NCBI RefSeq assembly: GCF_003086355.1
Contig: NZ_CP031733.1
Coordinates: 1,798,001-1,862,000, forward strand
Origin: Streptococcus chenjunshii
Lineage (GTDB): Bacteria; Bacillota; Bacilli; Lactobacillales; Streptococcaceae
Length of the DNA stretch: 64,000 nucleotides
Reading direction: 5' to 3'
Shown here one piece after another: positions 60,983 to 64,000 of this stretch. The position numbers and the translations under genes are program-made. Within the stretch, counting starts at the first letter, position 1; every line of letters starts with the position of its first letter. A model generated the notes under the pieces. That model was not told where the DNA came from, searched no databases, and saw nothing but the letters and a program-made list of their open reading frames with translations.

Positions 60983-61984
60983 TTTCCCATAAACAGATTA
61001 AACTGCGGTTTGCCTCCTTGCTGCTTCTCTTTATCTTTATTTTTATTCTGTCGCTCTCCGTCGGTTATGCAAACTCATCCCTCGGGGACAGCCTGGCTGT
61101 TTTTGGAGGCAGCAAAAGCCATCTTATGCTTCTGATTATTACAAAAATTCGTTTGCCCCGCATTATTGCCTGCATCTTGGGCGGTGCCTCACTGTCTCTT
61201 GCTGGTGTTCTGCTGCAAACATTGACTAAAAATCCTTTGGCGGACTCCGGTATCCTTGGTATTAATACTGGAGCCGGTCTGGCTGTTGCTTTTGCAGTCG
61301 GTCTGACCGACTTCAGCGATCCTGCTGCTGTAGGTATGACGCCGATTTTTGCTATGCTGGGAGGCTGGACGACTATCATGGCTGTCTACCTCATTTCACG
61401 TAAGAAAAACCACGGTATCAGTCCTGTTCGTTTAATTGTCACTGGTGTCGGCGTTTCCAGCATGCTGTCTGGTGTTATGGTTACTATTATCTCAAGGCTT
61501 GATGATTATAAAATGTCTTATATCGTTGAGTGGCTGAGCGGTAAAGTTACGGGGGGGGAACTGGACAATGCTGGGGCTTTTTGCTCCTGTTCTGATTTTG
61601 CTGTGGGTGCTGACCTACAGCCGCAGTCAGGCACTTAATATCATGAACCTTAATGAACAGACTGCTCTGGCACTCGGGCTTCAGCTGCAAAAAGAACGCT
61701 TATACATATTGATGCTTTCTACTGCATTAGCAGCTTTCAGCGTTATTTTAGTAGGTAATATCACCTTTGTCGGTTTAGTCGCAGGACATATTACCCGCCG
61801 AATTTTTGGAAGCAACCACCATCTTGTCCTGCCCGCTTCAGTCTTTGTCGGTATCCTTATTTTGCTTTCTGCCGATACAATCGGCCGTGTGCTGCTGGTC
61901 GGGACAGGCATCCCGACAGGCCTTGTCGTCTCAGTTATTGGTGCCCCCTATTTTCTTTATTTGATGTTAAAAACAGCAGCTTAA
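60979..61984 (+). pseudogene. Second siderophore ABC permease, frameshifted at a run of eight G
   Basis: The first frame (60979-61638) gives a normal FecCD start (LPRIIACILGGASLSLAGVL, NPLADSGILGINTGAGLAV) to WLSGKVTGG, then nonsense. Another frame continues NWTMLGLFAPVLILLWVLTY and the conserved FVGLVAGHITRRIFG to 61984. The switch is at GGGGGGGG 61551-61558; seven G would restore a 335-residue protein. It is either a pseudogene, a slippage/phase-variable gene, or a sequence error. Confidence 0.88.
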
Positions 61985-62011
61985 ACAGCCGTTAATTCAG
62001 CTGCAAAACAG

Positions 62012-62047
62012 AATCCTTCCTTATCTGAGATTAAGGAAGGATTTTTC
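62012..62047 (+). terminator. Terminator of the siderophore operon
   Basis: AATCCTTCCTTA and TAAGGAAGGATT form a perfect 12-bp stem followed by TTTC. Confidence 0.92.
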
Positions 62048-62069
62048 TTGAAATCCAAAAGGAGAGTGT

Positions 62070-62103
62070 TATAATTAGTTTAGTTCTAGATGAACTAAAC
62101 TAA
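62070..62103 (+). promoter_or_regulatory. Palindromic operator on the MarR-gene promoter
   Basis: TTAGTTTAGTTC (62075-62086) and GAACTAAACTAA (62092-62103) form a perfect 12-bp inverted repeat around TAGAT. The TATAAT at 62070-62075 overlaps its edge. This is the likely autoregulatory site. Confidence 0.82.
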
Positions 62104-62126
62104 TTTATGTTAATAAAAGAGGACTT

Positions 62127-62591
62127 ATGGATAAAGAAAAATCTAAAAAAATACAGGAAATCAGTAAAATCTTCACAGGGCTGAGCTTTGCCAAAAATCA
62201 GGCGCTTATTCTTGCTTTTCTGGTTACTGAAAAAAAGAACTCGGTGACCTTCAGCCGCATTTTAAAAGAGTTAAAGCTATCGAAGGCCAGTGCCAGCATT
62301 GCTCTGCGTTCTTTGGCAGAAAAAGAACTGATTAGCTATCGGCGGTCTCAAAACAGCCGTGAACGGCAGATCACTCCTCATCTTTACGGTACTGTTGCTT
62401 ATATATCTCATCGTATGCAGATTTTAAAAGAGATGCGCGGTTTATTTGAGCAGGCTGCTCTTTGGCATCAGGATGACCGCAATTATGCTCAGGAATTTTT
62501 AACTATAGCTGACTTATATAAACAGCTGGACCATGCTGTTATGAACATTATCGAAACATTTGAAGGAGGCAATAATGAAAGCAGGCAGTGA
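62127..62591 (+). CDS. MarR-like winged-helix regulator
   Basis: The product has 154 residues with a winged helix at about 30-90 (SRILKELKLSKASASIALRS and the wing SYRRSQNSRERQI) and a helical C-terminus. It belongs to the MarR or GbsR-like group. It overlaps the hydrolase gene by 17 nt, and a palindromic operator precedes it, so it probably represses its own operon. Confidence 0.85.
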   Translation: MDKEKSKKIQEISKIFTGLSFAKNQALILAFLVTEKKNSVTFSRILKELKLSKASASIALRSLAEKELISYRRSQNSRERQITPHLYGTVAYISHRMQILKEMRGLFEQAALWHQDDRNYAQEFLTIADLYKQLDHAVMNIIETFEGGNNESRQ

Positions 62592-63780
62592 ACTTCTCAA
62601 AAGGCAGCAAACACCAATTCACTTTCGCAATAAGGATATGGATTTTATGCTGAATTGGAGCTTAGGTATCAGTCAGCTCATAGGCATGAGCCCGGGAGAA
62701 ATCCTTCTTATCGCCCAAAAGATAAGGAATGGGCAGCCACAGGACTGGGAATCGGGGTTTAAGCAGCATGCTCATTATCTGGCTGAACAAGCTCGTCGTT
62801 CTCTTGAAAAAGGGTATTGCCGCACGGCTTCCCAGCAATATTTCGGAGCTTGTTATGCTTTAAAAGCAGCTTTACAGTTCTCAGATCCAAGACTTCCCGA
62901 TTATCAGAGCAATTATGACCGAATGGAAGAATATTTCTCAAAAGGGAGCCATTTAGCCAATTTGCCTCTGCAGGAAATCACTATCCCCTACCAGAATACT
63001 CATCTGCCGGGCTACTATTTAAAAAGCCGAAGGGAGAAGCAGCCGACACTGCTGGTAATTGGCGGCGGTGATACTGGCAGAGCAGACTTGTTTTACTTTT
63101 TAGGGCAGAAAGCTTTTCAGGCAGATTATAATGTGCTCATGGTCGATTTACCCGGCCAGGGAATCAATCCGGCAAGAAACCTCACTTTTACAGTTGATGC
63201 TGGTCAGGCTGTCTCGGCTGTTTTAGACTGGTACGATGCACCTTCTGGTGCTATTGCTTTAGCAGGGCTAAGCGGCGGAGGCTATTTCACCGCACAGGCT
63301 GTAGAAAAAGATAAGAGGATTAAGGCTTGGATTGCTTCGACTCCGATTTATGATATCAAAGCTGTGTTTCAGCACTCTTTTGGCCGGCTTTCGGCACTTC
63401 CCAATCCGGTTTTGCAGTTTGCAGGCAGCTTGCTGTCCAGTGTCAGTGCAGTGACAGCCGTTCAGCTTAAAAAATATGCCTGGCAGTTTGGGACAGAAAA
63501 CTTCAGTCAGGCTGTTAAGGAAGTGCTAAAACAGGCCTATACGGTAAATATAGATAAAATCTCTGTTCCCTCTCTATTCCTTGCCGGAAAGGGGGAAGAT
63601 GCTGAACTGATCAGGCAGGCTAAAGTTCTGGCCCAAAATCTGTCTGCAAGAGACATTCCGGCTGCTCTGAAGGAATTTGACAGTCTCAGCGGTGCAGACG
63701 CCCATTGTCAGGTAAATAACCTGCGGCTCATGAACCACATTGTTTTAGATTGGCTGGATATGACCTTTAAAAACAGATAG
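62575..63780 (+). CDS. Alpha/beta hydrolase (FrsA/DUF1100-like)
   Basis: The product has 401 residues from ATG 62575 (GGAGG site). A helical N-terminal cap (to about 145) is followed by a hydrolase domain with GGGDTGRAD, the oxyanion region and the nucleophile motif GLSGGG, and a late His in DAHCQVNN. This layout matches the FrsA/DUF1100 group of esterases and C-C hydrolases. Substrate unknown; the MarR-like regulator may sense it. Confidence 0.82.
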   Translation: MKAGSELLKRQQTPIHFRNKDMDFMLNWSLGISQLIGMSPGEILLIAQKIRNGQPQDWESGFKQHAHYLAEQARRSLEKGYCRTASQQYFGACYALKAALQFSDPRLPDYQSNYDRMEEYFSKGSHLANLPLQEITIPYQNTHLPGYYLKSRREKQPTLLVIGGGDTGRADLFYFLGQKAFQADYNVLMVDLPGQGINPARNLTFTVDAGQAVSAVLDWYDAPSGAIALAGLSGGGYFTAQAVEKDKRIKAWIASTPIYDIKAVFQHSFGRLSALPNPVLQFAGSLLSSVSAVTAVQLKKYAWQFGTENFSQAVKEVLKQAYTVNIDKISVPSLFLAGKGEDAELIRQAKVLAQNLSARDIPAALKEFDSLSGADAHCQVNNLRLMNHIVLDWLDMTFKNR

Positions 63781-64000
63781 ATACAGCAGGCGATAATGTC
63801 GGAGAAAAGCAGCCAGATTTTTCAGTCCTGTAATTCACAAATTCTGATTCACAGTGTAACGGTTCAGCAATTAAATAATTCTTTTCGAAAAGTGACAGAA
63901 AAACCAGCTCCTAGAAGCTTGCGACAAGTGCTTGTGTGGGGCAAAACTGACCAAAATCACTATTCCGTGATTTTTTCTATTTGATTATTGACATCTATTA
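63781..64000 (+). other. 3-prime intergenic region with terminator
   Basis: A hairpin AAAATCAC (63953-63960) / GTGATTTT (63967-63974) with T residues likely ends the MarR-hydrolase operon. A 62-codon open frame from 63796 has no ribosome site and ends inside the hairpin, so it is not called a gene. Confidence 0.6.

Noticed and set aside
63796..63984. 62-codon open frame at the right edge
   Set aside because: No ribosome site, no recognisable protein features, and its end lies inside a terminator hairpin.

Overview
The window is a chromosomal segment of a low-to-mid GC streptococcus, most likely a member of the mutans group other than S. mutans itself. The evidence is a comE-comD pair convergent with a short comC gene, a cluster of double-glycine bacteriocins under paired 11-bp ComE boxes, a GH68 fructosyltransferase, and typical streptococcal housekeeping blocks (tmk-holB-ricT-yabA-rsmI, livKHMGF, ylbF-ylbG, clpP, upp, murE/ytgP). 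The species assignment is inference; no rRNA gene is present.

Positions 1-11.2 kb are a quorum-sensing bacteriocin island. It holds the start of a C39-peptidase ABC exporter at the left edge, five ComE-controlled transcription units to its right, six intact bacteriocin precursor genes (one is a class IIa ubericin-like peptide, another has lost the second glycine of its processing site), their probable immunity genes, several decayed duplicates, a thioredoxin-like accessory protein, comE, comD, and a previously easy-to-miss 46-residue ComC precursor at 10927-11067. ComE boxes of constant 11-10-11 geometry precede comC, the exporter, a small membrane protein gene and all intact bacteriocin units, so the island looks like one regulon: ComC is exported and cleaved at Gly-Gly, sensed by ComD, and ComE then activates export and bacteriocin genes.

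11.3-42 kb is mostly core genome: ftsK, an SDR, corA, metG, a membrane protein of unknown function, exoA, an AlkD-like gene, an ArsC/Spx-like gene, ogt, serC-GNAT-serA, cutC, the tmk operon, a CBS-ACT protein, a SnoaL/HxlR divergent pair, the branched-chain amino-acid transporter livKHMGF with a near-consensus CodY box, ylbF-ylbG, clpP and upp. 42-46.9 kb carries a fructosyltransferase and a GH32-type fructan hydrolase, divergent, with a perfect cre match between them. 46.9-51.5 kb is a duplicated toxin-like cassette: a lipoprotein gene followed by a lipase-domain protein with a long helical C-terminus, arranged like the type VIIb-secreted TslA lipases, plus an upstream copy in which the lipase is cut off after its catalytic motif. 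51.7-64 kb holds metB-malY-like genes, ytgP/murE, an iron-siderophore type ABC transporter whose second permease is broken at a run of eight G, and a MarR-hydrolase operon with its own palindromic operator.

Across the core region runs an unusual dispersed intergenic repeat family (about 13 copies from 15.9 to 59 kb). Eight copies end 15-21 nt before the start codon of a gene, always in the same orientation, and their two ends are inverted-repeat arms that come in at least four different sequence versions with the pairing preserved. This compensated variation suggests a structured RNA or mobile element and is, with the ComE-island details and the TslA-like cassette, the most promising undescribed material here.
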